NCBI RefSeq assembly: GCF_001280085.1
Contig: NZ_LGED01000232.1
Span: forward strand, 62,001 to 126,000
From: Saccharothrix sp. NRRL B-16348
GTDB lineage: Bacteria > Actinomycetota > Actinomycetes > Mycobacteriales > Pseudonocardiaceae
DNA length: 64,000 nt
Reading direction: 5' to 3'
Shown piece after piece: positions 44,466-53,229 of the stretch. The notes under the pieces were generated by a model that did not search any database, was not told the origin of the DNA, and was given only the letters and a program-made list of their open reading frames with translations. Each line of letters starts with the position of its first letter. Within the stretch, counting starts at the first letter, position 1. The position numbers and the translations under genes were made by a program.

Positions 44466-44525
44466 CCCGCGGAGTCGATCTCGCGCCGGACGTGCCGGAG
44501 CCGGCCGCGACCTAGCGTTGCGGTC

Positions 44526-45410
44526 ATGTTGACAGTGACGTCGGTGAACCGGAGCTTCGGCGACCACCAAGTCCTCGACGGGGTGTCCTTCGAGGTCCGA
44601 CCCGGCCGCATGACCGGGTTCCTGGGCGCGAACGGGTCCGGCAAGACCACCACGATGCGCATCGTCCTCGGCGTCCTCGCCGCGCACGGCGGCACGGTCG
44701 CCTGGCACGGCTCGCCGGTGACCGGCTCGGTGCGGCAGCGGTTCGGGTACATGCCCGAGGAGCGCGGCCTGTACCCGAAGATGGGCGTCGCCGAGCAGAT
44801 CGCCTGGCTCGGGCAGCTGCACGGCCTCGACAAGGACACCGCGCGGCGCAACACCGAACGGCTGCTCGACCAGCTCGAACTGGGGCACCGGGCGAAGGAC
44901 AAGCTCGAAGAGCTGTCGCTGGGCAACCAGCAGCGCGCGCAGGTCGCCGCCGCGCTGGTGCACGACCCCGTGATGCTGATCCTGGACGAGCCGTTCTCCG
45001 GGTTGGACCCGATCGCGGTCGAGACGGTGCTCGGCGTGCTGCGCGAGCGGGCCGCGGACGGCGTGCCGGTGCTGTTCTCCAGCCACCAGCTGTCGGTGGT
45101 GGAACGGCTGTGCGACGACGTGGTGATCATCTCCGGCGGTCGGATCGCGGTCAGCGGCGCGCGGGACGAGCTGCGCACCCGGTACGGCACCACGCGGTTC
45201 GAGCTGGTCGTGGCGTCCGACGCCGGGTGGGTGCGCGACGTGCCGGGCGTCCGGGTGGTCGACGTGGACGGTCCGCGCGTGGTGTTCGAGCCGGACGGTG
45301 ACCCCGGCGTGGACCAGGTGGTCCTGGAGGCCGCCCTGCGCCGGGGTTCCGTGCGCAGCTTCACCCCCGTCGTGCCGACGCTCGACGAGATCTTCATGGA
45401 GGCGATCTGA
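44526..45410 (+). CDS. ABC transporter ATP-binding protein (NatA-like)
   Basis: 294 residues: Walker A GANGSGKTT (about 37-45), FGYMPEERGLYPKM (Q-loop with the 'PEERGLY' of NatA-type exporters), signature LSLGNQQRAQV, in which Gly-Gly is replaced by Leu-Gly, Walker B LILDEPFSGLDP and SSHQLSVVE. It starts 60 bp after the response regulator and its stop overlaps the permease ATG by one base. Probable role: export of sodium or an antibiotic-like compound, driven with the adjacent NatB-like permease. Confidence 0.92.
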   Translation: MLTVTSVNRSFGDHQVLDGVSFEVRPGRMTGFLGANGSGKTTTMRIVLGVLAAHGGTVAWHGSPVTGSVRQRFGYMPEERGLYPKMGVAEQIAWLGQLHGLDKDTARRNTERLLDQLELGHRAKDKLEELSLGNQQRAQVAAALVHDPVMLILDEPFSGLDPIAVETVLGVLRERAADGVPVLFSSHQLSVVERLCDDVVIISGGRIAVSGARDELRTRYGTTRFELVVASDAGWVRDVPGVRVVDVDGPRVVFEPDGDPGVDQVVLEAALRRGSVRSFTPVVPTLDEIFMEAI

Positions 45411-46537
45411 TGACCGGCGTGACGGAGCGGGAGCCTGCCGGCGGGCGGCGTTCGCGCGAGCGGGGTTTCGCGGCGGCCACCCGGCTGGTCGCGGAGCGGG
45501 AGATGAAGACCTTCCTGCGCGCCAAGGGTTTCTGGATCGGCCTGGGCGTGATCGTGGTGGGGTTGTTCGCGATGTCGATCCTGCCGACCGTGCTCGGCGG
45601 CGGTGAGACCAAGGTGGCCACGGTCGGCACGCGGGCCGCGGAGGCGTTGACGGACACCGGTGTGGAGGTCCGCGCGGTCGACGACGTGGCCGCCGCCGAG
45701 GCGTTGGTCCGCTCGGAGGAGGTGGAGGCGGCGGTCGTGCCGGACACCACGGGCGAGTCGGCCACGGGCATCCGCGTGGTCGCGCTGGCCGACCCGCCGA
45801 CCGACGTCGTGGCCGCTTTGCGCACCGCGCCGCCGGTCGACCTGCTCGACCCGGCCGAGGTCGGCCAGGGTCAGCGGCAGCTCGTGATCATGGTGTTCGC
45901 CCTGGTGTTCCTGATGTTCGGGATGAGCGGGACGGCCATCGCGCAGAGCACGGTCACCGAGAAGCAGACCCGGATCGTGGAGATCCTGGTGTCGACGGTG
46001 CCGGTGCGCGCGCTGCTGGCGGGCAAGATCGCGGGCCACTCGCTGCTGACGATCGGCCAGGTGGTGGTGATCGCGGTGGCCGCGCCGGTGGCGTTGCGGC
46101 TGGGCGGGCACTCGGAGCTGCTGGCGCTGGTGGCGCCCGCGCTGGGCTGGTTCGTGCCGTTCCTGGTGCTCGGCTTCGTGCTGCTGGCGGCGATGTGGGC
46201 GGTCGCCGGGTCGTTGGTCAGCAGGCAGGAGGACCTGGGTTCGAGCATGGGCCTGGTGATGCTGCTGGTGATGGGCCCGTACTTCGGCGTGATGTTCTTC
46301 TCCGACAACGTCGCCGTGCTCACCGTGCTGTCGTTCCTGCCGTTCTCGTCGGCGATCGCGATGCCGGTGCGGCTGTTCGCCGGCGACGCGGCCCTGTGGG
46401 AACCGCTGCTGGCCATGGGTTTGCTGGCCGGGACGGTCGTGCTGACCGTGCTGCTGGCGAGCCGGGTGTACTCGGGGTCGCTGCTGCACACCGGCGGCAA
46501 GCTCGCGCTGGCCAAGGCGTGGGCCAGGGAGGCGTAG
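45410..46537 (+). CDS. ABC-2 type permease (NatB-like)
   Basis: 375 residues. The N-terminal cytoplasmic segment (RLVAEREMKTFLRAKGFWIG), a first helix (LGVIVVGLFAMSILPTVLG), a 130-residue outer domain with Asp/Val-rich strands, then five helices from about 163: VIMVFALVFLMFGMSGTAIA, LLTIGQVVVIAVAAPVAL, LGWFVPFLVLGFVLLAAMWAVAGSLVSRQEDLG, and later pairs. 'EKQTRIVEILVSTVPVRALLAGKI' is the conserved NatB/ABC2_membrane_3 signature. It ends 1 bp before the convergent TetR gene. Confidence 0.9.
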   Translation: MTGVTEREPAGGRRSRERGFAAATRLVAEREMKTFLRAKGFWIGLGVIVVGLFAMSILPTVLGGGETKVATVGTRAAEALTDTGVEVRAVDDVAAAEALVRSEEVEAAVVPDTTGESATGIRVVALADPPTDVVAALRTAPPVDLLDPAEVGQGQRQLVIMVFALVFLMFGMSGTAIAQSTVTEKQTRIVEILVSTVPVRALLAGKIAGHSLLTIGQVVVIAVAAPVALRLGGHSELLALVAPALGWFVPFLVLGFVLLAAMWAVAGSLVSRQEDLGSSMGLVMLLVMGPYFGVMFFSDNVAVLTVLSFLPFSSAIAMPVRLFAGDAALWEPLLAMGLLAGTVVLTVLLASRVYSGSLLHTGGKLALAKAWAREA

Positions 46538-46538
46538 C

Positions 46539-47237
46539 TCAGGCCTTGGCCCGGGCGAGCTTGGCCAGCAGTTCCAGGAGGATGCCCCGCTCGCCGGGGG
46601 TGAGCGGGGCATCCGGGGTCTGCGCCACGAGCGCGACCAGCTTCTCCGCCTCGGCGGGCAGGCCACCGTGGTCCGCGTCCGGCCGGGTGATCAGCACCGC
46701 GTCGAACGCGGCCTCGCGGTTGCGCTCGGACAGCCCCTCGGCGCCCGGCGCGTCCGGGTTGCCGATCAGCAGGATCGTCGTGCCGACGGTGGCGGCGTGG
46801 ACGGTCTGCACGGCCTGGTCCACCGTGACGCGCAGCAGGCCCGCCTCGGCGATCCGCTCGACGATCCGGCGGAGGATCCGCTCGCCCTCCAGCGCCGCCG
46901 GGTGCTGCCCGGTCCGCACGCCGCCGTACATCAGCCCGTAGAACGCGGGGTTGCGCAGCCCGAACTCGACGTGCCCGTTCCAGCCGCGGCGGAGGTCGGC
47001 CACCGGGTCGGCGGACGGGCGACGCCTGCGCTTCTCCGCGAGGTAGCGCTCGAACCCGTCGGCGACCACGGCGTCGAGCAGGCCGCGCTTGTCGCCGAAG
47101 TAGTGGTAGACGGTCGGCGGCGTGACGCCTGCGGCGGCGCACACGTCCCGGATCGACGTGCCCTCGATGCCGACCTCGCCGACCAGGGCCGCCGCCGCCG
47201 CCAGGATGCGCTCCCGCGCCTGCTGCCCGTCACTCAT
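46539..47237 (-). CDS. TetR/AcrR-family regulator
   Basis: 232 residues: [54 protein letters not shown], then a helical C-terminal domain with a long Pro/Ala-rich end. Divergent from the kelch-repeat gene across a 91-bp gap that contains a near-perfect inverted repeat and several TATAG elements, so it probably controls that gene and itself. Convergent and nearly touching the Nat-type permease. Confidence 0.88.
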   Translation of the reverse strand: MSDGQQARERILAAAAALVGEVGIEGTSIRDVCAAAGVTPPTVYHYFGDKRGLLDAVVADGFERYLAEKRRRRPSADPVADLRRGWNGHVEFGLRNPAFYGLMYGGVRTGQHPAALEGERILRRIVERIAEAGLLRVTVDQAVQTVHAATVGTTILLIGNPDAPGAEGLSERNREAAFDAVLITRPDADHGGLPAEAEKLVALVAQTPDAPLTPGERGILLELLAKLARAKA

Positions 47238-47246
47238 GTAACCGCA

Positions 47247-47273
47247 CTATACCGGTGCTTGTCACCGTTATAG
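47247..47273. promoter_or_regulatory. Inverted-repeat operator between TetR and kelch genes
   Basis: CTATACCGGTG (47247-47257) and CACCGTTATAG (47263-47273) pair at 10 of 11 positions across a 5-base spacer. The site lies 10-36 bases upstream of the TetR start. A further half-like CTATAGAGGCG stands at 47290, nearer the kelch gene. Confidence 0.65.
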
Positions 47274-47328
47274 AAGGCGTCTAACGTCGCTATAGAGGCG
47301 ATGTAACGACGTGCAAGCGGAGGTTGCG

Positions 47329-48378
47329 ATGCGACGATGGACCGCCCTGGCCGCGGGCGTGGCGCTGGTGGCCGCCCCGACGGCCCACGCCCACCCCGAA
47401 CACGGGACGCCCGGCGGCACGCCACCGGCGGCCGTCTACGGCGACGGCTGGAAACCCTTGGCGCCGATCGCCGGCGGGCCGCGGCAGGAGCACAGCGTCG
47501 CGGCGCTCGACGGCAGGGTCTACGTCATCGGCGGCGTCGTCCCGAACGCCGGCGGCGGGGTCGTCACCACGGACCAGGTCGAGGTCTACGACCCGCGGAC
47601 GGATCGCTGGTCGGAGGCGGCGCCCCTGCCGGTGGCGATGAACCACCCGAACGTGGCGGCGGTGGGCGGTCGGCTCTACGTCGTCGGGGGGCTGTCCGGC
47701 GGCACGTCGTGGCGGGCGTTGCGCGACAGCTTCGTCTACGACCCGCGGACGGACCGGTGGACCGCGCTGCCGCCGATGCCCGCCGGGACCGAGCGCGGCA
47801 GCGCCGCCATGGGCGTGCGGGGGACGAAGATCTACCTCGCCGGTGGCATGCGGACGTTGACGCCAGGGCCGGGCGGGTTGCAGGACACCGTCGACGCGGT
47901 GTCGTCCTACGACGTCGTGACCGGTCGCTGGGAGTCGTTGCCCAGCCTGCCCGAGGCACGCGACCACGTGGGCGGCGCGATCCTCGGGTCGACGTTCTAC
48001 GTGCTCGGCGGACGCGACCGGGGCCAGGCGAACGTCCGGGACACCGTGTACGCGCTCGACCTGCGCACCCGCCGCTGGACCGGGCGGGCCCCGATGCCGA
48101 CCGCCCGGGGCGGCATCGCGACCGCCGTCGTCGGCCACCGGATCCACGCGTTCGGCGGCGAGGGCAACCACGCGCCCGGCGCGAACGGCGTCTTCGCCGA
48201 GCACGAGGTGTACGACCCGGCCCGCGACCGCTGGGAGCGCCTGGCCCCGATGCCGGTCCCGCGCCACGGCACGGCCGCCGTCGCGGTGGGCGGCACGATC
48301 CACCTCCCCGGCGGAGGCGTCACGGGCGGCGCGGGTCCGGTGGCCGTGAACGACGCCTACCGCCCCGGCTCCCGCTGA
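47329..48378 (+). CDS. secreted kelch-repeat beta-propeller protein
   Basis: 349 residues. Signal peptide about 1-22 (WTALAAGVALVAAPTAHA), followed by HPEHG. Five to six kelch blades recur with the pattern 'G.vYv.GG......D.v..YDP.tDRW...pPmP..r': YVIGGV, YVVGGL, YLAGGM, YVLGGRD, HAFGGE and HLPGGG mark the Gly-Gly positions. It is a six-bladed propeller or part of one, exported, with no enzymatic domain. Kelch proteins bind protein or carbohydrate; galactose-oxidase-like copper ligands are not seen. ATG 47329 follows GCGGAGG. Probably repressed by the divergent TetR. Confidence 0.87.
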   Translation: MRRWTALAAGVALVAAPTAHAHPEHGTPGGTPPAAVYGDGWKPLAPIAGGPRQEHSVAALDGRVYVIGGVVPNAGGGVVTTDQVEVYDPRTDRWSEAAPLPVAMNHPNVAAVGGRLYVVGGLSGGTSWRALRDSFVYDPRTDRWTALPPMPAGTERGSAAMGVRGTKIYLAGGMRTLTPGPGGLQDTVDAVSSYDVVTGRWESLPSLPEARDHVGGAILGSTFYVLGGRDRGQANVRDTVYALDLRTRRWTGRAPMPTARGGIATAVVGHRIHAFGGEGNHAPGANGVFAEHEVYDPARDRWERLAPMPVPRHGTAAVAVGGTIHLPGGGVTGGAGPVAVNDAYRPGSR

Positions 48379-48614
48379 CCTGGAACGGCTGACGTTCCCT
48401 TGACCGACGATCCGGCCGACCCCACCGGTGTTCGGCGACACCGTTCCGCCTGGTCGAGCCAGTGCGTTCGACCCCCGCACATCGAACGCCCCCGAGCGCG
48501 GCCCGCGCCACCACCACCCGCCCGCGCCGTCGCCGGCCGACCGTAAAGTCACGGCCACTCCCACAGCGCCGTGAACGCGGCGGCGCGCTGCGGGCAACAC
48601 CTGGTGTGAGGATC

Positions 48615-49205
48615 ATGACCGAGCACGCCGGCGGCGGGGCTGCCGACGCCGACGACCGGCCGGACCTGTCCGGACCGCACCCGTCGCGGCTCTTCGGGCA
48701 GCTGTTCGACCGGCACTCCCGGCCGCTGCACCGCTACCTGGCGCGCCGGGTCGGCGACCTGGCCGACGACCTGGTCGGCGAGACGTTCCTGATCGCGTTC
48801 CAGACCCGCGCCGGCTACGACCCCGGCCGCGGCACGGCGCGTTCCTGGCTCTACGGCATCGCCACGAACCTGCTGCGCAGACACGTGCGGCAGGAGGTGC
48901 GCGGGTTGCGCGCGGCGGCACGGGCGGCCGGGTCGGCGGCGGGCGCGGAGGGCCACGAGAACCGGGTGGCCGACCAGGTCGACGCCTCGGCGCGGGCCCG
49001 GCTGCTGGCCGGCGCGCTGGTCGAGCTGGACACCGGCGACCGGGACGTGCTGCTGCTGACCAGTTGGGCCGGGCTGGACTCGAACGAGGTCGCCGAGGCG
49101 CTCGGCATCCCCGTCGGCACGGTCCGCTCCCGCCTGCACCGCGTGCGGCGGCGGCTGCGGTCGCACGCGTCGACCACCGAACACACGAGGAGCGGCGATG
49201 AGTGA
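48615..49205 (+). CDS. ECF-type RNA polymerase sigma factor
   Basis: 196 residues: sigma region 2 FGQLFDRHSRPLHRYLARRVGDLADDLVGETFLIAFQTR..YDPGRGTARSWLYGIATNLLRRHVRQE and region 4 LDTGDRDVLLLTSWAGLDSNEVAEALGIPVGTVRSRLHRVRRRLRS. ATG 48615 follows GAGGATC. The 3' end overlaps the next gene by 8 bp; that gene encodes a single-helix membrane protein of the CU044_5270 family, a standard sigma/partner arrangement in actinobacteria. Promoter specificity unknown. Confidence 0.9.
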   Translation: MTEHAGGGAADADDRPDLSGPHPSRLFGQLFDRHSRPLHRYLARRVGDLADDLVGETFLIAFQTRAGYDPGRGTARSWLYGIATNLLRRHVRQEVRGLRAAARAAGSAAGAEGHENRVADQVDASARARLLAGALVELDTGDRDVLLLTSWAGLDSNEVAEALGIPVGTVRSRLHRVRRRLRSHASTTEHTRSGDE

Positions 49206-50331
49206 CGACAACATCCGCCGCGTCTGGACCGAGGACGAGCTGGACTCCGCGCTGGACGCCTTGCACGCCGACGTCCGCGCGGACGAGCCGGTGCTCGCCA
49301 GGACCAGGGCGGCGCTGATCGCGACCATCGAGCAGGGGGAGCCGGAAGTGACCACGACGCAGGAGCACCGACCTCGCCGGTCGACCAGGCGGTGGCTGGC
49401 CGGTGCGGCGGTCGTCGTCCTGCTGGTCGCCGGCGCGCTGATCGCGCAGACCGTGTCGTTCGGCCCTCCCGCGCCGGCGACCGCCGAGGCCGTGCGCACG
49501 CTCGACCGCGCGGCGGCCCAGTCGGTCGGCGCGGTGGACGAGCCCGTCGGGCCCGGCCAGTACCGCTACGTCGCCACGCACGCCTGGTGGATGGGCACCT
49601 CCTCGGTGGAGGGGAAGGTCTTCGCCCGGCTCACGGAGCACCTGCTGGAGACGTGGGCGCCCGCGGACCCGCGCGACGAGTGGATGCTGCGCCGGGACGT
49701 CACCGGCAACGAGCAGTGGGTCCTCGGCACCAAGGAGGAGGCCGAGGCGGCCGGCGTGGCCGGCCGGCGCGATGGTCAGCGCGGCGGCCAGCCCGGCGGC
49801 CGGCCCGGCGGCCAGGGCGGCGGCCAGCCCGAGGGGGAGTGGCGGGCGATGTGCGGCGACTTCTTCGGCGAGTCGAAGTGCGAGGACCCCGGTTCCTGGC
49901 AGAACCCGACCGCCGAGTGGCAGGCGGGCCTGCCGACCGACCCGGACGCGTTGTTCGCGCGGTTGCGGGCCGACGCGCCGGTCAACGACACAGGTGACGC
50001 CGCGCTGTTCGCCTACGCCGCCGACGCGTTGCGCAGCGGGCTGGTCGGCAAGGACGTGCGTGCCGCCCTCTACCAGGCGCTGACCAGGATCGACGGCCTG
50101 GAGGTGACCGAGGAGCGGGCCAACCTGGGCGGTCGCGTCGGCATCGCGCTGGGCGTCGACGACGGCGAGCGGCGCCGGGAGATCATCATCGACCCGGAGA
50201 CGGGCCGGTTCATCGGCGAGCGGCTGGTCGCCACCGACGACGTGGCGGACTTCGAGGCCGGGACCGTGCTGGAGTTCACCGCCGTGACCACGGGGGTCGT
50301 GGACGCCATGGGGGTGCGGCCCGCCGGCTGA
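49198..50331 (+). CDS. CU044_5270-family single-pass membrane protein, putative sigma-factor partner
   Basis: 377 residues: a cytoplasmic N-terminus of about 63 residues (LDSALDALHADVRADEPVLARTRAALIA), one helix about 65-85 (WLAGAAVVVLLVAGALIAQTV), and a large outside domain. An unusual Gly/Gln/Arg/Pro repeat (about 190-214, units of GGQPGGRP kind) interrupts the outer domain; in the DNA it is a short tandem repeat near 49770-49830. The family commonly follows ECF sigma genes and may act as anti-sigma factor, though it lacks a ZAS zinc motif. The start ATG lies within the sigma gene's last codons. Confidence 0.82.
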   Translation: MSDDNIRRVWTEDELDSALDALHADVRADEPVLARTRAALIATIEQGEPEVTTTQEHRPRRSTRRWLAGAAVVVLLVAGALIAQTVSFGPPAPATAEAVRTLDRAAAQSVGAVDEPVGPGQYRYVATHAWWMGTSSVEGKVFARLTEHLLETWAPADPRDEWMLRRDVTGNEQWVLGTKEEAEAAGVAGRRDGQRGGQPGGRPGGQGGGQPEGEWRAMCGDFFGESKCEDPGSWQNPTAEWQAGLPTDPDALFARLRADAPVNDTGDAALFAYAADALRSGLVGKDVRAALYQALTRIDGLEVTEERANLGGRVGIALGVDDGERRREIIIDPETGRFIGERLVATDDVADFEAGTVLEFTAVTTGVVDAMGVRPAG

Positions 50332-50341
50332 TCAGGCGGTT

Positions 50342-50379
50342 CGAAGGGCCCGTGCGCTCGGGGGCGCGCGGGCCCTTCG
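50342..50379 (+). terminator. Terminator after the ECF sigma/partner operon
   Basis: 16-base arms CGAAGGGCCCGTGCGC (50342-50357) and GCGCGCGGGCCCTTCG (50364-50379) with one G-T pair and a 6-base loop, 11 bases after the stop. Confidence 0.75.
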
Positions 50380-50457
50380 CCGTGGTCACGCAAAGTTACG
50401 GGCAACGGGGTGCGTGCGGACGCCGTATAGGAGGTGACCGAGTGGAGGAGGTGTCAC

Positions 50458-50964
50458 GTGCACGATCGGGACCGCGAGTTCCGGGCGTACTTCGAGGCAC
50501 GGGCGGCCGTCGTGCGGCGGACCGCTTTCTTGTTGTGCGGCGATTGGCACCGGGCCGAAGACCTGGCGCAGACCGTGCTGGCCAAGGTCTACGTGCACTG
50601 GGGGCGGTTGGACCGGGACGGACGGGTCGACGCGTACGTGCGCAAGGTGTTGGTGCGGGCCGTGATCGACGAGTCGCGGTGGCGGGGGCGGCGACCGGAG
50701 ACGGTGGTCGAGGCGGTGCCGGAGGTGGCCGCGGCGTCGACGGGGGTCGAGGAGGCCATGGACGTGCGGCGGGCGTTGGCCGCGCTGCCGCCGCGGCAGC
50801 GTGCCGCGGTCGTGCTGCGGTACTGGGAGGACCTGCCGGTCGCGGAGACGGCGGCGGCGCTCGGCTGTAGCGAGGGAACGGTGAAGAGCCAGGTGGCCAA
50901 GGGGTTGGGCGCCCTGCGCCGTGCGCTGGCGACCAAGCGGACCGTGCTGTGGGAGGGCTCGTGA
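50458..50964 (+). CDS. SigE-family RNA polymerase sigma factor
   Basis: 168 residues, the size of the actinobacterial SigE (ECF) group. Region 2: EFRAYFEARAAVVRRTAFLLCGDWHRAEDLAQTVLAKVYVHWGRLDRDGRVDAYVRKVLVRAVIDESR; region 4: ALAALPPRQRAAVVLRYWEDLPVAETAAALGCSEGTVKSQVAKGLGALR. GTG 50458 follows GGAGGAGG by 6 bases; an earlier GTG at 50434 is too close to its own AGGAG. The stop overlaps the next start (GTGA). Together with 48615 this makes two neighbouring sigma/partner pairs. Confidence 0.9.
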   Translation: MHDRDREFRAYFEARAAVVRRTAFLLCGDWHRAEDLAQTVLAKVYVHWGRLDRDGRVDAYVRKVLVRAVIDESRWRGRRPETVVEAVPEVAAASTGVEEAMDVRRALAALPPRQRAAVVLRYWEDLPVAETAAALGCSEGTVKSQVAKGLGALRRALATKRTVLWEGS

Positions 50965-52196
50965 GCGACGAGGTGCGGGACATGATCAGGTCGGCGTTGG
51001 CGGACGAGCCCGCGTTGGGCCTGGAGTTCGAGCAGGTCGTCGAGGACGGGCGCAAGCGGCGGGCACGTCGGCGGCTCGGCGCGCTGACCGCCGCGGCGGT
51101 GGGTGTCGTCGCGGTGGTCGCGGTCGCGGTGAGCGGGACGTTCGCGCCGACCTCGGCCCCGCCCGCCGGGATGCTGTCCACGTCGCCGACGACCGTGACG
51201 TCGTCCGTCGCGGCAACGCCCGGCTGTGTCACGGAGTCGATGACCGGGGGTTTCCCCGACCTGCCGCGCGGCACGGCGACACCGGCGGAGCTGGCCGAGT
51301 CGGGTCGGCTCACCGAGGCGTTCCGGCAGTTCCCGCTGCCGCTGCCCGCGGGGGTCGAGGCGACGCCCCTGCGGTTGTGCGCCATCGACGGCAGCTGGGG
51401 CGGCGACTTCCGGCTCACCGGCGACCGGTCGGTCTTCGTCTACGTCCGACCGCTCGGCGGCCAGCCGCCCGCCGGGTGCGTCCTGTACACGCCGGAGACG
51501 CGGTGCTCGGCCAAGGTGCTGCCGGACGGTTCGACGGCACGGGTCACCGTGGAGCCGGGTGCGGAGGCGACGCTGGTCAGCGCCGACGTGTGGCGTGCCG
51601 ACGGCACGTACGTGCGCGTCACGGAGACCGGCGGCAGGGGCTCGGTGACCAGGGTCCTCGACGACGACCAGCTGACCGCCATCGCCGCCGCGCCGCAGCT
51701 GAAGGTGCAGGTGGCGGGCGGCCCGGTGCCTCCCGCCCCGTCGGACCAGCGCGCGGCCCAGCTGGGCTCGGTGCTGGCTGCCGTCATCCCGCCCGGTCTG
51801 AAGGTCGAGCGGACACCCGCCGACGAGGCGCTGATGTTCCGCGTCCGGCAGGGCGGCTACCGCGCCCTCGCGAACCTGACCGACTCGGCGGGCACCGGCT
51901 GGGTGATGGTGAACCTGGAGAAGCCCGGCGCCGGCGAGGTGGACTGCGGCGGTCGTGCGACGTGTCGCCTGGTCGACCTGTCGGGTGGCCGCAAGGCGGC
52001 GCTGGACACCGTCGTGGAGGGCGGCGTGACCCGGCTGTCGCTGAACGCGAAGGCGGCGGACGGCACGTGGATCAGCGTCCAGACCTCCAACGTCGCGGAC
52101 ACCGGCGGCGCGTCCGACGCCCCGACCCGGCCGAACCCGCCGCTGGCGGAGGCGGACCTGGTCCGGATCGCGGAGCTGCCGCACCTGCACTGGTGA
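50961..52196 (+). CDS. single-pass membrane protein, putative partner of the SigE-family sigma factor
   Basis: 411 residues: about 40 cytoplasmic residues with RKRRARRRL before a helix (GALTAAAVGVVAVVAVAVSGTF, about 39-60), then a Thr/Ser/Pro linker and an exported domain of about 340 residues with three or four Cys (GCVTESM, LRLCAIDG, GCVLYTPETRCSAK, DCGGRATCRLVD). The coupled start (GTGA) and topology fit a membrane anti-sigma or sensor that holds the SigE-family factor. No family-specific motif was recognised, and no ZAS motif is visible. Confidence 0.75.
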   Translation: MSDEVRDMIRSALADEPALGLEFEQVVEDGRKRRARRRLGALTAAAVGVVAVVAVAVSGTFAPTSAPPAGMLSTSPTTVTSSVAATPGCVTESMTGGFPDLPRGTATPAELAESGRLTEAFRQFPLPLPAGVEATPLRLCAIDGSWGGDFRLTGDRSVFVYVRPLGGQPPAGCVLYTPETRCSAKVLPDGSTARVTVEPGAEATLVSADVWRADGTYVRVTETGGRGSVTRVLDDDQLTAIAAAPQLKVQVAGGPVPPAPSDQRAAQLGSVLAAVIPPGLKVERTPADEALMFRVRQGGYRALANLTDSAGTGWVMVNLEKPGAGEVDCGGRATCRLVDLSGGRKAALDTVVEGGVTRLSLNAKAADGTWISVQTSNVADTGGASDAPTRPNPPLAEADLVRIAELPHLHW

Positions 52197-52201
52197 TCGT
52201 G

Positions 52202-52242
52202 GGTGCGGGCGCGTCGTCCGAGGGGTCGATCGCGCCCGCACC
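52202..52242 (+). terminator. Hairpin after the SigE-family operon
   Basis: Perfect 12-base arms GGTGCGGGCGCG (52202-52213) and CGCGCCCGCACC (52231-52242), 17-base loop, 5 bases beyond the stop. Confidence 0.65.
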
Positions 52243-52374
52243 ACCGATCCGGCCAGTGCCGGTCATGGCACCAGCGTCGAATTCGGTTCGACCGCGTTCG
52301 AGGCCCTGACGGCGAGCCGCGTCCCGCCCGGGGTGGGAGACTCGGCGTGATCAGGGGAGAGGGGACCACGCCGC

Positions 52375-53220
52375 ATGCCTTCGATCGCCGTCACGGGCGC
52401 CACCGGCCACCTCGGTGGACGTGTCGCCCGCCGCCTCGCGGACGCCGGGCACGCCCAGGTGCTGCTCGTCCGCGACCCGTCCCGCGCGCCGGACCTGCCC
52501 GGGGCCACCGTGGCCAAGGCCGGGTTCGCCGACCACGACGCCGTGCGCCGAGCCCTCGACGGCATCCCGACCGTCCTGATGGTCTCGGCTTCCGAATCGG
52601 TGGACCGCGTGGACCAGCACCGCGCTTTCATCGACGCCGCGGCCGCCGCGGGTGTCGCCCACCTCGTCTACATCTCGTTCGCGGGCGCCGCGCCGGACGC
52701 CACCTTCACGCTCGCGCGCGACCACTGGGCCACCGAACGGCACATCGAGGCCAGCGGCCTCGCCTTCACGTTCCTGCGCGACAACCTCTACGCCGACTTC
52801 CTGCCCGGCATGGTCGGAACGGACGACGTGCTGCGCGGCCCCGCCGGCGACGGTCGGGTGGCCACCGTGGCGCAGGACGACATCGCGGACGCCGCCACCG
52901 CCGTGCTCACCGACCCGCAGGCCCACGCCGGCCGCACGTACGACCTCACCGGCCCCCAGGCCCTGACGTTGCACGAAGTCGCCCGAGTGCTGTCCGAAGC
53001 CACCGGCCGGACGATCACCTACCACCCCGAGACCGTCGAAGAGGCCTACCGCTCACGCGCGGGGTACGGCGCGCCCGACTGGCAGGTCGACGCCTGGGTC
53101 TCCACCTACACCGCCATCGCGAACGGCGAGCTGTCCGAGGTGAGCGACGCCGTGCCCACCCTCACCGGCCACCCCGCCACGTCGTTGGCGGACCTGCTCC
53201 GCCGACGACGTGACGGGTGA
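52375..53220 (+). CDS. NmrA-like / atypical SDR NAD(P)-binding protein
   Basis: 281 residues. N-terminal SIAVTGATGHLGGRVARRL is the GxxGxxG motif of atypical SDRs; VYISFAGAAPDATFTLARDHWATERHIEASGLAFTFLR matches NmrA/YtfG quinone-oxidoreductase-2-like proteins, which lack the YxxxK pair. The C-terminal part (LTLHEVARVLSEATGRTITYH) is typical. It may be a quinone reductase or redox sensor. ATG 52375 has GGGGAGAGGGG about 20 bases upstream but no closer site. Convergent with the right-hand operon, 9 bp from it. Confidence 0.85.
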   Translation: MPSIAVTGATGHLGGRVARRLADAGHAQVLLVRDPSRAPDLPGATVAKAGFADHDAVRRALDGIPTVLMVSASESVDRVDQHRAFIDAAAAAGVAHLVYISFAGAAPDATFTLARDHWATERHIEASGLAFTFLRDNLYADFLPGMVGTDDVLRGPAGDGRVATVAQDDIADAATAVLTDPQAHAGRTYDLTGPQALTLHEVARVLSEATGRTITYHPETVEEAYRSRAGYGAPDWQVDAWVSTYTAIANGELSEVSDAVPTLTGHPATSLADLLRRRRDG

Positions 53221-53229
53221 CCTGATATC

